From Furcasterigmium furcatum (lineage: Eukaryota; Ascomycota; Sordariomycetes; Glomerellales; Plectosphaerellaceae): a stretch of 64,000 nucleotides of DNA. The DNA lies in NCBI GenBank assembly GCA_001599815.1, contig BCIA01000001.1, positions 6,778,978 through 6,842,977 on the forward strand, given 5' to 3'. Positions 24,082-35,252 of this stretch are shown here, in pieces (the first letter of the stretch is position 1; the number at the start of each line of letters is the position of its first letter). The notes beneath the pieces were generated by a model. That model worked only from the letters and a program-made list of their open reading frames with translations. It had not been told where the DNA came from and did not search any database. The translations under genes and the position numbers were made by a program.

Positions 24082-24860
24082 TACTGCTGCATCAATGGCA
24101 AAGGGCGCAAGAGCAGACTCGTTGTGTGCGGCACCTTATCGGACTCATGGAAAACAGCTGTCGTTTAAAAACAGTTCAAGCTTCTCTTGTCTTTGAGAAA
24201 GAGAACCAGACTCGAGCTCCTTGCAGTCTCGGTCACTAAGCTGGAGAAAGTCATGGCATTCAGTTGGGCAGACGGGCCAGGAACCGCTCGGCCCGTTTAA
24301 CCTAGGCGCGTTCGTCGCTATGAAGTTTCCGAAGCCCGGCGAGAGCCTTTGTGCAATACTCCCTCGCCCGTTTCTTCTGCACCATTACGTTCATAGAGAG
24401 GTAGGTCCTATTCTGGGCTCTAAGTAATCAGCCCTTGACTGGGCAGAACACCTGGTAGCATCCGTCCGCGTTAACATATCAAGCCCGGTATTCATCTCGA
24501 CTTCGACTGAGGTGTGGCTGAGCTTCGACTGAGCCGAGCCCGAGCCTGAGCAAGAGTGACAAGTACGCTAGTCCCAATCCGGGCATCACGCCAGGTGAGG
24601 CACAACCTGGAACTTGAAGTGGATTAATTCTTCACCAAAGTCCCAGGGCAGGCTCACAGTAGAGGCCGCCGACCCAGAGGTTGGCAATGTGCACTGCCAC
24701 CTTGAGACCAACCGACCATTACTGTGCCGCTTTTCAATCCGGATATTTAATTATCGATTGCAATCGCCCCAAGAACCGAAGATGCAGTCGTGGCAAGACA
24801 ATTCATCAGGACGAGATCAATCCGCTGATCACTCGACCTCTGGAAACACCTCCTCCAGAC
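24082..24860. other. Intergenic region without supported gene
   Basis: About 780 bp. The frame of the next gene stays open upstream to 24681, so its start could lie further 5' than chosen. A short direct repeat CTTCGACTGAG occurs twice near 24500-24535. Nothing else recognised. Confidence 0.35.
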
Positions 24861-26250
24861 ATGGAACGCCGCGCGAACAACCAGGACGATGGGTACTCGA
24901 TCAGTTGGCCCTCTCAGAGCGGAATAACCACCTGGGGTCTCCAGCAAGACTTTGACAAGGAGCACAAACGCTGTTTCACCCGAACTGCCGCATCTTACAT
25001 CCTCGGGGACTTCACCTTCGACCAATACTTGACCGCAATTCTGTTGCATCTCAAACAGAAAAGTACAGCCAAGCACGAGGCTGATGAACTGCCCAAAGAC
25101 ATGAATCCCGAAATCCATCTCCACCCATCTCAATTGGTGGATATCTTCGGCGGCTCGGTGAAGGGGTTGCTGTGGTCGCTGGACTTTGTGCCCTTGACCA
25201 AGAAGGGTAAGTGACAATTCTTTTCTTTGTGAATTATTTATCCTGTGCCTATTTTCGTTCTAAAATGCCCTTTCTTCAGAGTTTGACACCCTGAAAGGCC
25301 TCGTAGCCGCGGCGTGGGCTTCGGATAATGTTGATGATTTCGAGCGCTCTTGCCAAGAGCAAAGTCTCGAAATCAGTCAGCTTGCCCCCAACGTCGCGGA
25401 TCTTGTCCTGGTCGCATGTTATGCCAGAAGGCACATCGACCTGTTTACGCATCTTATAGGCCAGTTGGAGGCGCCGAACGAGTCCAGTTTCGACCGCCTC
25501 GCAGGCCCCGTCGTGGAAACCCGGAATCAAGTGGTCCAGCATCACCAGCACTCGCCGAACAGCCCCCACAACGCAGAGATCGAAGCTCGATTCTGGACTC
25601 TGCTGCTGAACACATCATGGATTCATGATCCCATGGATGAAATGCTACGATTAACCCTGGGCTGTCATGTTCCCATGGTCGGCTCGGATGAGAGGTGCAT
25701 GAGCTACGACTCGCCCGTTCTGGAAGAGTACTATGCGGCGTTGTCTGCAAGGAATATCAACCCGGGCATGAGCAAAATGGGATACTATCTCGCTGCATGC
25801 CCGAGTCTTGAGCTTGCTCGGCGCTTCGTGATGAGATTCAAGGTGGACCTCACGGACAAGTGGTACGCACAAGCGTCGGGCAACCTGCTTGTGAAGGTTA
25901 TCGAGTCGGAGCGGCTCAACGACGCTCTTCGGCTTGATATCCTCAAGCTGGTGCTCAGCGAGGTCAAGGGGCTGAATCTGGATGCCTTCATCGAGCGGCC
26001 GTGGGTCAGCGAGATGAGAGGGTGGGGAGCGCCGAAGGATCCGGGCGATTTCTTTAACGCATTGCATGCTGCTGCGTGGAATGGCAAGCTTGAAGCGGCA
26101 GAGCTGCTGGTTAAGAACGGGGCATCTGTCGATGTCCAGGATCCGGACACCAAGAAGACTGCCGAGGAGTTGGCTCGGGAGAGGGGCTTTTGGGAGATTG
26201 CTTCGTTCCTTCATCAAGTAAAGAGCTCTGGCACTGCAGGCACAGTTTAG
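24861..26250 (+). CDS. Unknown protein with C-terminal ankyrin repeat (438 aa)
   Basis: Exons 24861-25206 and 25280-26250 (GGTAAGT...TTCAG; G-AG gives Glu, then FDTLKGLV). I chose ATG 24861 (MERRANNQDDG) because the residues upstream in the same frame look non-coding; an earlier start at 24687 cannot be excluded. The N-terminal half has no domain I recognise. Helical segments follow, and the C-terminus carries at least one ankyrin repeat (FNALHAAAWNGKLEAAELLV, KNGASVDVQD) with a partial second (TAEELARERGFWEIASFL). No signal peptide or membrane segment. Such proteins in fungi are often solitary members of expanded families with adaptor or incompatibility-related roles, but this is inference. 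Confidence 0.7.
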
Positions 26251-26666
26251 CAAGGCCATCATAAGAGTCGCGAAATATTTGACGGATGCGGCCAGACTGC
26301 CGTCAGATAGGCGTCTTTTTACAAATTCTCACCTTGATGAACCTTTGGATCTTTTTAAGTTGCGGAGGCTGCTCAAACCGTCCTCAGTCTTGAATCTTAC
26401 ATTCAAAACAGGGCTGAATGCTAATTCTGAGCGACCGAAGGTTGGAGTTTTGTGGCTTTTTCTCGCCGCCGGATTTCGGCATAAAAGGTCGCGGTCCCCT
26501 CTCCTTCAAGTTGACATTTTCCGAAAGGGCTTACCACCGATCTATTCTAATTGACACCCGGTACCCAAAGACACTTCCGACATCCACGCGCTCAAATCAC
26601 CACATCGTAGCACGCAGCTATCAAGAAAGCACACCAAATCTACGCCTGGCGATTTAGGGACTCAGA
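26251..26666. promoter_or_regulatory. Intergenic region with TATA-like element
   Basis: About 415 bp. CATAAAAGG at 26480-26488 lies about 180 bp upstream of the small membrane-protein gene. No other feature seen. Confidence 0.4.
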
Positions 26667-27041
26667 ATGTCGACACCCATCAGTCCTCAAGCGAGCTTGG
26701 CCATAGCAGTAGACTTCTATTTCTTGGAACTGTTTGCTGCGGCTATGCTCTATTACCATCTTCTCGGTCTCATGTCGGCCGTCATCAGCGGAGAAATGCC
26801 AAAATTGGGAGTGCTCCTTTCTCTCTTGGGGGTCATGGTCCTCCCCATCAGCCAACCCCAGCAGGCACTCTCCCAAGCAGTAGCGCTTATACTGTTCATT
26901 GTGCCGTTCTTTCTCCCTCGGCGGTTCATCACAGATCGGAAATGGTTTGTGGTTTTTGGCTTGGGCGTCTTGCTGGAGATATTGCAAGCTATTACGAAGG
27001 AGCGCAGGGGGGACGCCATCTTCAGACTCCTCGGATTCTGA
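26667..27041 (+). CDS. Small four-helix membrane protein, unknown (124 aa)
   Basis: A single uninterrupted frame from ATG 26667 (MSTPISPQASL) to the stop at 27039. Four hydrophobic segments: about 10-35 (DFYFLELFAAAMLYYHLLGL), 45-60 (LGVLLSLLGVMVLPI), 68-86 (AVALILFIVPFFLP) and 93-108 (WFVVFGLGVLLEIL), separated by short charged loops, with a basic tail TKERRGDAIFRLLGF. No signal-peptide cleavage site is obvious. A TATA-like element sits upstream and the hydrophobic pattern is consistent along the frame, which supports a real gene, but I recognise no family. It could also be an exon of something larger. Confidence 0.55.
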   Translation: MSTPISPQASLAIAVDFYFLELFAAAMLYYHLLGLMSAVISGEMPKLGVLLSLLGVMVLPISQPQQALSQAVALILFIVPFFLPRRFITDRKWFVVFGLGVLLEILQAITKERRGDAIFRLLGF

Positions 27042-28171
27042 GATGGCCGCAGACCTAGGTAGACAACGTATTCTGTCGGTTCACTTATTATCTTTTCTGC
27101 TAGCTCTCTGAATACATCTGGTCAAGACCCATCTTGCCCCTCACATGAGCCCTGTCTCCCAAATGAGTTCGCCTCCCCAGCCAGCTTGTCCATCTGATTA
27201 GGCTCCAAGATTTCTAACCATGATAGTTCCCCTGATCAACTCCTCGGACATACTGGGTACATCTAGAGAACATGGCTTGTTGCGGCCGGTCTGTCGAACA
27301 GCAGTTGGATCGGTGCGGTGACTGGCAGAAGTGCCTGCAGCTGCTGCTATTCGCATGGCCGCGAGGATGAGGCAATGAGGCAAGATGACCAAGGTGGAAT
27401 TGCCCCCATGGAGGCTGCAATGACGAAACCGAGATGTCGTGTCCTTGATGAGACGGAGATAGGACGGTTACCACAGCGGTGAGGTCTCACAAAGCCAGTA
27501 ACATATGTCTGCCCTCGGAACGACGACGTGAACCAGACTTAAGAACGTTGAGGATCAGAACATCGAGATGGCTTCTATCTCGACAGCATAGGATCGAGAC
27601 GGCCTCTTTTTGAAGTAGAAGCAATTCCAAGCACTCACTCGTCGAATCAAGTTCGCGGCGCGAAGCCTCTGCATCACCGTCGTACGGCCAGCGAATGGCC
27701 TTGCTCCCGGAATCGTACCATGCCGCTGTGGCTTCGAGTGGTGGCCAATCGCGTTACACGGAATTCTGTTGCCTGTGGACGAGCTCCACGACAGCAGCGA
27801 ATAGATTGAAGAGATGCCCAGTTTGAGGGAGGCACAGGAGGTACAGGAGGCACAGGAGGCACAGTAGAGTTTATTTTGTTGCCTGTGTTGCTGGGCCAGA
27901 AAACTTGGCAGTCTTACTTCATCCAGCACGAGTTCAGGATGCGGAAAGCGGCCAAGCAAACGAGGCGCTCCCTGGAGGGCACGAGCTCACAAACATTAAA
28001 ACCAAGATTCGCGGTATAAAGTACGGGCTAAAGCGCCTTGATGATCGTCGAGTAGAGCCTTCACTCATCAGTCAACAAATCTCAAACCCTCCCGGCCTCA
28101 TACCTAAAACCTCATACTGATCTCAACTTCTCTCATCCCTCCTCATACCTCATACCCATCTCGCTTCCAAA
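27042..28171. other. Intergenic region with micro-repeat and promoter elements
   Basis: About 1.1 kb. It holds a 9-bp tandem repeat at 27827-27862, TATAAA at 28015-28020 and a pyrimidine-rich leader with repeated CCTCATACC up to 28170, both serving the gene at 28172. The open frames across it look random. Confidence 0.45.
27827..27862. repeat. 9-bp tandem repeat, four copies
   Basis: Four adjacent copies of the unit AGGAGGCAC (first copy begins GGG, second copy reads AGGAGGTAC). Non-coding context; probably a simple minisatellite. Confidence 0.85.
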
Positions 28172-28631
28172 ATGGCTCTCGTCGCCAGCTGCCCGAGCCT
28201 CTTCCCCCCCAGGATCACATTGAACTCGACCGAGCTGTACCCCCCCCAACGGCATCGCGCCCATCTTTGCCGGCTACGTCTCGGAGAAGGACAGCTCCAC
28301 CCCAACCAACAGGACGATGAACGCCATGCTAAAGTGCTGCGTGGCCAGCCCGGCCGTTTACATGGGCGAACACAACAGCTCCTACTACCCGAGGAGCCGG
28401 CATTGCGGCCTCTGGTGTGAGATGGAGCGAATCAAGGACCCCTCTGATCCCACCGAAGATGTTCGTGTCTGGGAGGATTGCATGACCAAGAACTCCGACG
28501 CGTTGGTCCAATTCGTCAACAACGTGGCGGCGGACGACCCTCCCCAGGCGATGGGCACCGGCCTGAGGTCCCCGGGCATGACCACCATTGCGCTCGTGTC
28601 GCTAATAGTGGCCGCCGCGTTCCTCGGATGA
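28172..28631 (+). pseudogene. Small Cys-containing GPI-type surface protein gene, frameshifted in a C-run
   Basis: TATAAA at 28015 and a CT-rich leader precede ATG 28172 (MALVASCPSLFPP). The first 25 codons run to ...LNSTELYPP; the frame is then lost at a run of eight C (28240-28247). One base fewer would continue into the long second frame, which reads NGIAPIFAGYV and then SEKDSSTPTNRT before 28317. The second frame ends with CCVASPAVYMGEHNSSYYP, HCGLWCEMERIKDP, EDCMTKNSDALVQFVNN and a hydrophobic tail MTTIALVSLIVAAAFLG, typical of a GPI-attachment signal. N-terminal targeting is weak. A sequencing or assembly error in the homopolymer is as likely as a true mutation, so the gene may be intact in the organism. 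No family recognised. Confidence 0.6.
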
Positions 28632-29267
28632 GTTCTAGATGGCATTAGAGCAAGCAGAGTTTGGGCGAATAATGAGCGCGGACTGAAAAGTTTCATCAGT
28701 CAGGTTCGATAGAAGCATCATGTGGTCATGTTATGGAGTTCAAGCGTGTCTCGTTAGTATTTAGTATTTACGATTGCTGGTGGTGGGATTCGCTAGCGTC
28801 TGTCATAGACCTTTATACACACCTCAGTCGCAGAGCGGCTGAGAGAGTTTCAGGCGCTGTCGGCACTCTACTCATTGGGAACTTTCGAAAGAAATTGTGC
28901 ACGGTGATGACGATGGCTTGGATTTGAGTCGTTGCTGCCGCAAAGCCTGGCTCTGGGCAAGACGCGGAATATTATAAACGAGGCAGGTGATATTCATGTC
29001 AGCGCTGCTGCCACACCGCTGACCGACTTGATCACAACCCCTCCCCTACGCTGCAACGTTGCTAGGTTTTCGGAGGACATCGGGCCTCCTCAGTTTGTTT
29101 CCACGCGGGTAGTCCATATCCACTGTAGGCCTTCTGAGGCTGTGTGTGTCACATGCTCAGTTCATCCGCCAAGGATTTACGCCACTCGTCCTTTCGTCTG
29201 TTGCTGCGTGAACGCCGATTGTGTCTCCACTTCAACTTCCACTCCCATCACACATCGCCGGATTGGT
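28632..29267. other. Intergenic region without supported gene
   Basis: About 635 bp. The frame of the next gene stays open upstream to 28932, but the residues there do not look coding. Nothing else seen. Confidence 0.35.
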
Positions 29268-30580
29268 ATGATGGCAGAGAAGCTCAAGTTCCGGACGTGG
29301 CTCAAGAGTCGCCTGACAGGCTTGACGGCGCCAAAACAGTCTGCTGATCGGCCGCCGTATCTCCCGTCGCCACGCCCCCGACCGCTCACTCCGACAGCAA
29401 CGGACGAGCCGTCGGTGAACCTGGAGTCGCAGCCTGCCGAATGTCTTCTCTTCACGAAGCTGCCCGCAGACCTGCGACGGGACATCTTCGTCGCGGCTTT
29501 TGGAGGTCGCACCGTTCACATGGACCTCGTTTTTGACTACCCGCTGCTCTCGGCACCTGTGGAGCGACCGCGAAAGAACCGCAACTCACACCACGCCGCC
29601 ATCTACATGCGCAACGAGAGCTACTCGGGCAGGGAGCCAAAGGTCTGGCGGTGGGGAGGGTCCGTATGTCACCGCCAGCACCCTGAAAGCATACAGCCCC
29701 GAAACACCTGGGTTTGGCGCTGGGGATGGGACGGCGTCTGGCATGACCACTGCAATATTGGGGCCGCCAATTCCTGCAACTTGTATGAGCCGGATGGGTG
29801 CCTCATCGGCATCATGGGCTTCCTTGTGTCCTGCAGACAGGCGTTAGTCGAACGATCCCGCGCTCACTCCGTCACATGACGCTGACGGATCCGGATTGTA
29901 GCTACCTCGAGGGCATACACGTCCTCTACGCGACGAATTTCATCAACATCTCAAGCGAGCCCCTGCTGCTTCACCTCCCCAGGCTCATTCCGGCCCAGCG
30001 GCTGTCGAGCATCACTGCGCTGGAACTGCGCATCGAGGCGCGCATCTCCCGGGATGATGATGCGTACGACCTGAGCCACTTGGCCCCCATACTGAAGGAC
30101 ATCGCCGAGGCCTGCCCACAGCTGCGCAGCTTGGTCCTTTCCATAGTCATTCATGTCCGTCCAAGCCGCTTGAATGCGGACGAGGTGCTGGACGGTTCTC
30201 TGTGGCCGGTCCTTGACTCCTTCTACCTGTCGATGCAGCTGCGCGACATGAGGGTCGAGGTGCCCTGGGGCGTTTACGAGGCTTGCTGCCAACGCTTGCG
30301 CAGATCATCTCCCAGTGGCACCCCGAGACTGGGGCCCGACGGCAAGGCCTGGCGCGACCCAATAATCCCGTGGCGGTGCTTTGACGACAATGACGGCGAC
30401 GGGACTCCCGTACCCAGCATGGACGCGCGCTCCATGGCGAACTTTCCCAAGCCCCCGACGCGATTGCCGAGGCCGGGGGAGGGCATGGAGGAATCTGTTG
30501 CGAGCGTCGGGTACTGGCTTTTCGAGGGCGAGGACAACCGGCCCATCGGTAGGTCGAACTGTGGGGTTCCTCGGGGTTGA
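29268..30580 (+). CDS. DUF7730-type fungal protein (417 aa)
   Basis: Exons 29268-29842 and 29902-30580. The junction (GCGTTAGT...TGTAG) rebuilds SCRQA-YLEGIHVLYATNFI, a hallmark of the DUF7730 family: CLLFTKLPADLRRDIFVAAFGGR near residue 60, a variable insert, then C-I-x-F-L-x-S-C-R-Q-x-Y-x-E-G. The domain spans about 60-300; the C-terminus is Pro/Arg-rich. Start MMAEKLKFRTWLKSR was chosen as the first of two ATGs. Such proteins are common, usually multicopy and uncharacterised in Pezizomycotina; the LPxELR element recalls F-box-like adaptors, but that is inference. No signal peptide. The donor GTTAGT is unusual, yet the frame and motif support it well. Confidence 0.85.
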
Positions 30581-30876
30581 GCCATAAGGTCGGGGCTCCG
30601 GCTTCTTCATTGGATTATGAAAAAGACTTGATTCAAGGGGCGATGGGGATTTGCACCTGGTGAGATATTCGAACCCGCATCCGAGTCCCCTATCACCACC
30701 AGCGGACAGGCAGACAGGGGGGTAAATAAGGATCACCAATCAGATATGCCCGAATTGGCCCCCAACAGCGGTAAATTGGATGCATGAGCGCCATTCTCGA
30801 CCTCCTCAACTTTTCATCAACTCCTCTCCCCTACAATATTCTTCAACGCCGGTCGCTCGGCTGAGCGTAGTCCACG

Positions 30877-32540
30877 ATGTTCCAAGCGGATCGGCAGCAG
30901 ATCCTGGACAGCTGTCGGTGGCAACCGCAGGACGGCCTCCTGGGCTACATCGAAGCCTCGAAGGTCGGTGATGGAGGTAATGAGCTGGCAACTCTCAACA
31001 CCGAGACGTTCAATGCTGACCAGCAATGAAAGGCACCGCGGGTTCTAGCGATTGCTACGCCGGGGGGCTGACCGACGATGAGATGCCCGAGTGGCTCGCA
31101 CAGTCGAGACAATTCAGCAACGGCGGTCGTCCGCGAAGTCGCCCGCCGCCCTCCATCCGCCTCCTTTTATGTGAGCGCATCGGCTGGCAGCCTCTCGGTT
31201 TCGCGATGAGCCGATCTTCCTTCCTAGCGATGGAAAAGGCTTTCGGCCTGCCTGAGGAAATGCTGCCCTTGATCGCTGGCAATTCCGGGACCCATTACTG
31301 GAGCCTCCAACACGACGACGAGCGGGACAAGTCGCCAACCTCCCTGGGTAAGAAGTGAATGTTTCGCATGGGATCGAGGAGCTAAGCAGCATGTAGTTCT
31401 CGTTGTTAAATGTCCTCAGATGTTTCAGCTCGGCAACCTCGGCCTGGCCCTGAAGCACTGCTTTCGCACAGGTTCGACGGTGGCCTTCGTCCACGGTTGG
31501 AACATCTTCTCGGAACAGTGCCACGTCACCGGGAAGCCAGTTGTTCCTCATATCAAGGACTTTGTGGACTCGGTCAGGTCGACAGCCCCCCTCTGGATCC
31601 ATCCGCTGCTGCTGCCAACAGTCCTCTTCAAAGATCACCTGCTGCGGGCGGATCGATTTCGCGCGGGCCTGTCGGGGGGTGTCACGAGAATCGAGAAGAA
31701 GCTCGGTGTAACTCAGACAGCGCGCCTGGTGAATCGGCGACCGGGAATCAATGCCGAGATGAAAGAAATGCTGAGAGACGAGGAGGCGAGGCTTCTCTTG
31801 ACGGCTGACCTGAACACGGCGGCAACCAACGTCAACAACCTGGCAGCGACTCTGAAATGGGATCAGCGGTATGCCCAATTCCTGACTTCCGTCCACGCAA
31901 AGATCCATGCTCACGTCGAGGCGATGCCCTCACGGCCTGGGACTCAGATAGTCCGGCTAGTCGAGACGTTGGCAGCTGAAGCGGCTCACGAAGGAGACTT
32001 CGCGGCTTCCATGCAGTCACGGCTCCAGCTTCAACTCGACGTGGTACGTCCCGGCGAGACATCCCGACCAGAATCTCCATTTCCGCCGGTACTAATGCAT
32101 TTCAACAGCTCTATAACCTCATTGCTCAGGCCGGCAATGACCTGAACTCGAGAATTGCGGCCACCTCCGGCCTCGACAGTTCCGCCATGAAGACCCTCGC
32201 CTTCGTCACGATTCTGTTCCTACCGCCCAGTTTTGTCGCTGTACGTGGGACCCCCATACTCCGTACCTAGATTCACGAGCTCACATGTGTACAGTCCATC
32301 TTGGGCATGTCAATGTTTGATGATTGGCAGCCTGGCGTCTCAAGCGACGCGCTGTCACACTTCTGGGTATATTGGGCGATCAGCATCCCGTTGACGCTGC
32401 TCGTGATAATTGGCTGGCGACTTTGGTGGCGTCGGCAGGAGTCTTACTACAAGAGAACCTACTTGAGATCGGACAAGGCTTCAGATGAGTCCGCTGCGAC
32501 TTCACGCCAAATGGACGGGGGCGCGAGACATAGAGTATAG
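30877..32540 (+). CDS. CorA-like Mg2+ transporter family protein (about 479 aa)
   Basis: Exons 30877-30976, 31033-31347, 31397-32043, 32109-32240 and 32295-32540; lengths sum to a multiple of three. The first intron acceptor (31032, or 31023) is the least sure, and the N-terminus could differ. The cytosolic part contains HYWSLQHDDERDK and LVLVVKCPQMFQLGNLGLAL, then a long helical region. The C-terminus has the CorA layout: a helix ending SSAMKTLAFVTILFLPPSFVA (TM1), the loop ILGMSMFDDW, and TM2 FWVYWAISIPLTLLVIIGWR with a basic tail. The canonical GMN selectivity motif reads GMS here, as happens in divergent fungal CorA-like proteins, so Mg2+ transport is uncertain. Plasma-membrane location likely. 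Its stop is 173 bp from that of the opposite-strand ankyrin gene. Confidence 0.82.
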
Positions 32541-32713
32541 CACTGCCGGCGAGGGACCACAGAATCCAAGTTACCAAGCATCGGGACCCCTGAAAGCTAC
32601 TATCATTGGTGGGAGATCAAAATAGGCGATTGTACTGTGATCTATCGCCACGGAAATTCGTGATGTCTACAGACCTAATAGGGAACTCCGCCGCGGAAGT
32701 ATTGATCATACTT

Positions 32714-34691
32714 TCAGCTTGAATCTTCTCTGGCGTCATGAAATACGTCCTCACCCTCATCCCCAGACTCGGATTCGGACTCTGAGTCAGTACATGATGA
32801 GGAATCATCCTCACTCTCGAAACAGCCATCGATGTCCCCGGGCAAACACAGAGTATCCCGCCACGACGGGCTTCTCTGTATTCTCCGGCGTCGTCGGACC
32901 ACCCATCGGCACTGTCGAGCGTGTGACCCGTCTTCTTCCAGCAAGTCCTTCGTGTCGAGAAACAGGCCGGCCTTCCAATTTTCCTCTCGGGTTGCCACAA
33001 TCAGACCACAACTTCCACGATCCACCACACTGGGCACGGTGTGAACTTCCAGTCCTCCAACCTGCTTTGCAAAGACTGCAAAGCCGAGTCTGCGTCCAAG
33101 TTTTTGCATCAGGATTGGCCCCTACAAGCAGCGGCGGCAATGAAGCAAAGGGCCCCGGCCTAGATATACCCCATGCCAGACAGATGAAAAGATTGGACCC
33201 TTCATTGTCTGTTGCAGTGACATCAGCACCCAGCCCCAGAATGAATGGTACGTTGCTGAGATGGCCACGATGGACGGCGTCCAGTAGAGGCGTATCCCCA
33301 GGCTTCGTTCTGACTTCCAGGTCTGCACCGTGATCCAAAAGCAGCCTTGTGATGTCAGCAATGGTGACGTCCTCGCAAAAGTCTGTCGATCCAAACAGGT
33401 AATGAACTGGCGTAAACCCGTCTCCAGATCTGACGTTGATGTCTGCTCCATATTCGAGCAACGTTCGTACCATGTCTACGCCAATGCCTTGTTGCAATGC
33501 TGGACCATCGAGGCAAATAGAATGAAGCGGAAAAAGCCCGCTGAATGTCTGGCATCTGGGCGACGCGCCAACTTGGAGCAACAGTCGGCTGATTCCCAGC
33601 CGTTCAGGAGTCGGCCAGAGACGAACCGACGTGCCGAGAGGGGTTTCGCCCGTCTGGGTGTCCTGCCGATTAATGTCGGCTCCAGCCTCAAGAAGGATCC
33701 GGATCGATGCAATGTCGTTTTGTTGAACAGCCCAATGCAACGGCGTGAATCCAAGCTCATCTGGTGTGTTAAGGTGGCCAGCTTCCAGCTGGATACACTC
33801 GTCCAGTGACTGGAGTGTCATTCTCCTGATCGCCTGGTGGATCAGCGTCAATGTCGTTTCGTCGGGAAGCTCCAGGGTAGAAATTCTGTAGATCGCGGCC
33901 TTTTCATCCTCACTAACTTCGACGGATATAGTGCCACCCAACACGTATTGACGTGCCCAGTGAACTGCGGATCTGTATCTCCCTTGCTGTTCAGCGTCCG
34001 TCCAATACGTGCCCTGCGAGACCCCCTCCTTGGCCACGAACTCACCTGCCGGTCATGTCCTTCTTCGAAGGATCAAATCCGAGATCCAGGAGGAGAAGCA
34101 CTTGCCACCATGCATGATCTTCCATGCACAACTGATTCATTTTGTCAGCCACTCTTTGGACATTCCACGTCTCTTGCGGATAGTACAAACCGTGAAAGCA
34201 GTTTGCCCGTAATCGTTCAGAATATCCGTCGAAAGGACAGAGCCATCTCGCAAAACTCTCAACACCGCGGCGGTCGATATGCCGGGGGTAACGATCGAGT
34301 CGAATCCCGTGTTATACCTCGGGAATTTCAGAAACATCGCCGCCCCCGGGTCGTCGAGTGGGCCCCAAGACATGGATGCGACGAGCACCCTTATCATGAA
34401 CCACTGGGGGAAGCTGTACTGAAGGTGGAAGCTCGACCCGGATGCAGATTTGCACAATGGGACATCGCAGCGGTTGACACCTAGCATCGGCAGACTTCTG
34501 TACTCGACGAAGAGTGCTCCCAGCAAAGACTTTGCCCATCCGGGAGAACGAGCATGCGAAGTTCGGTGGCATCGGCAGCGGCAATTCGGTGGACAGCCAG
34601 ATCTGAGGGTTGCTTTGATGACTACTGTTGAGGCAGAAGGACCAGAGCTGGCACGTGATCCGGAGCTTGAATAGGGACGCTCGATGGACAT
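32714..34691 (-). pseudogene. Ankyrin-repeat protein with fungal N-terminal domain, probable frameshift
   Basis: ATG 34691 opens MSIERPYSSSGSR and a known fungal pre-ankyrin domain (CPPNCRCRCH, RSPGWAKSLLGALFVEYR, CDVPLCK, YSFPQWFMIRVLVASMSW). The frame is lost near 34190-34200 in NDYGQTAF; the next frame continues at once with LYYPQETWNVQRVADKMNQL, so a one-base loss, not an intron, explains it. An intron 34045-33973 then restores RSAVHWARQY. Ankyrin repeats follow (DELGFTPLHWAVQQNDIA, GADINRQD, GDTPLLDAVHRGHLSNV). A last intron, perhaps 33169-33076, leads to an acidic Ser-rich tail (SESESESGDEGED) ending 32714. Either a pseudogene or a base error. Alternative C-terminus without that intron ends at 32811. 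Confidence 0.65.
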
Positions 34692-35252
34692 GGCTGATGC
34701 GACCTTCGAAAGCTCAGCTTCAACGTCAGGACTGGGGGCGGTCGTCTCGCTATTTCTCTACATTAGTGTAATTCTCCACGCACCCGGACGGAAAGGCCGC
34801 ATATCCAGCAACATAATGCCAGTCTTGTCTCTCTGAGGGAATCTCCAAAGGTTGTTCTACCATGATCTCGCATGCGTTCACCCCTTTGCTATCCACCGGC
34901 GAAAGCGAAATTTGCTGCTCCGATCTTGAACTGGATCTGGTATGTGAAGCAGTGACGATTGACGCGTCGCCGTGGCCAGTGCGTGACTAGAATAGTGGCT
35001 AGTGTTTACGACCCTTTCCCTGTTGGCCAGGTTCGGCAGGGCTTTTGCGTTGGCGGTTGGCTCCTGCAAGGATGTCATCGAGGCAGACTACCTTGGGAGC
35101 AACTGGTTGGGCTATTCCCTTGACCGACGTCTTCGAGCGGCCGGCGTCCCTGCTCCATTTTTCCACATTTTCGTCGATGAAGACCAGTGTGTGACAGCCC
35201 TCCCCTGGAGCTGGAGCGGCTGATTGGAGCTACATCTCCAGCGATACGGCTC
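34692..35252. other. Intergenic region, possible degraded exon
   Basis: About 560 bp. Near 35220-35310 one frame reads DWSYISSDTAHVMAGL, then SELLPPVAAG, which looks coding but is not in frame with the downstream gene. It may be a lost or frameshifted 5' exon. Nothing else supported. Confidence 0.35.

Noticed and set aside
27827..27862. 9-bp tandem units considered as a possible CRISPR-like array
   Set aside because: No spacers and a eukaryotic context; a simple minisatellite.
30640..30720. tRNA-like T-arm (GGTTCGAAT on the minus strand)
   Set aside because: I could not fold an acceptor stem, D-arm and anticodon arm around it; a covariance-model search (tRNAscan-SE) would decide.
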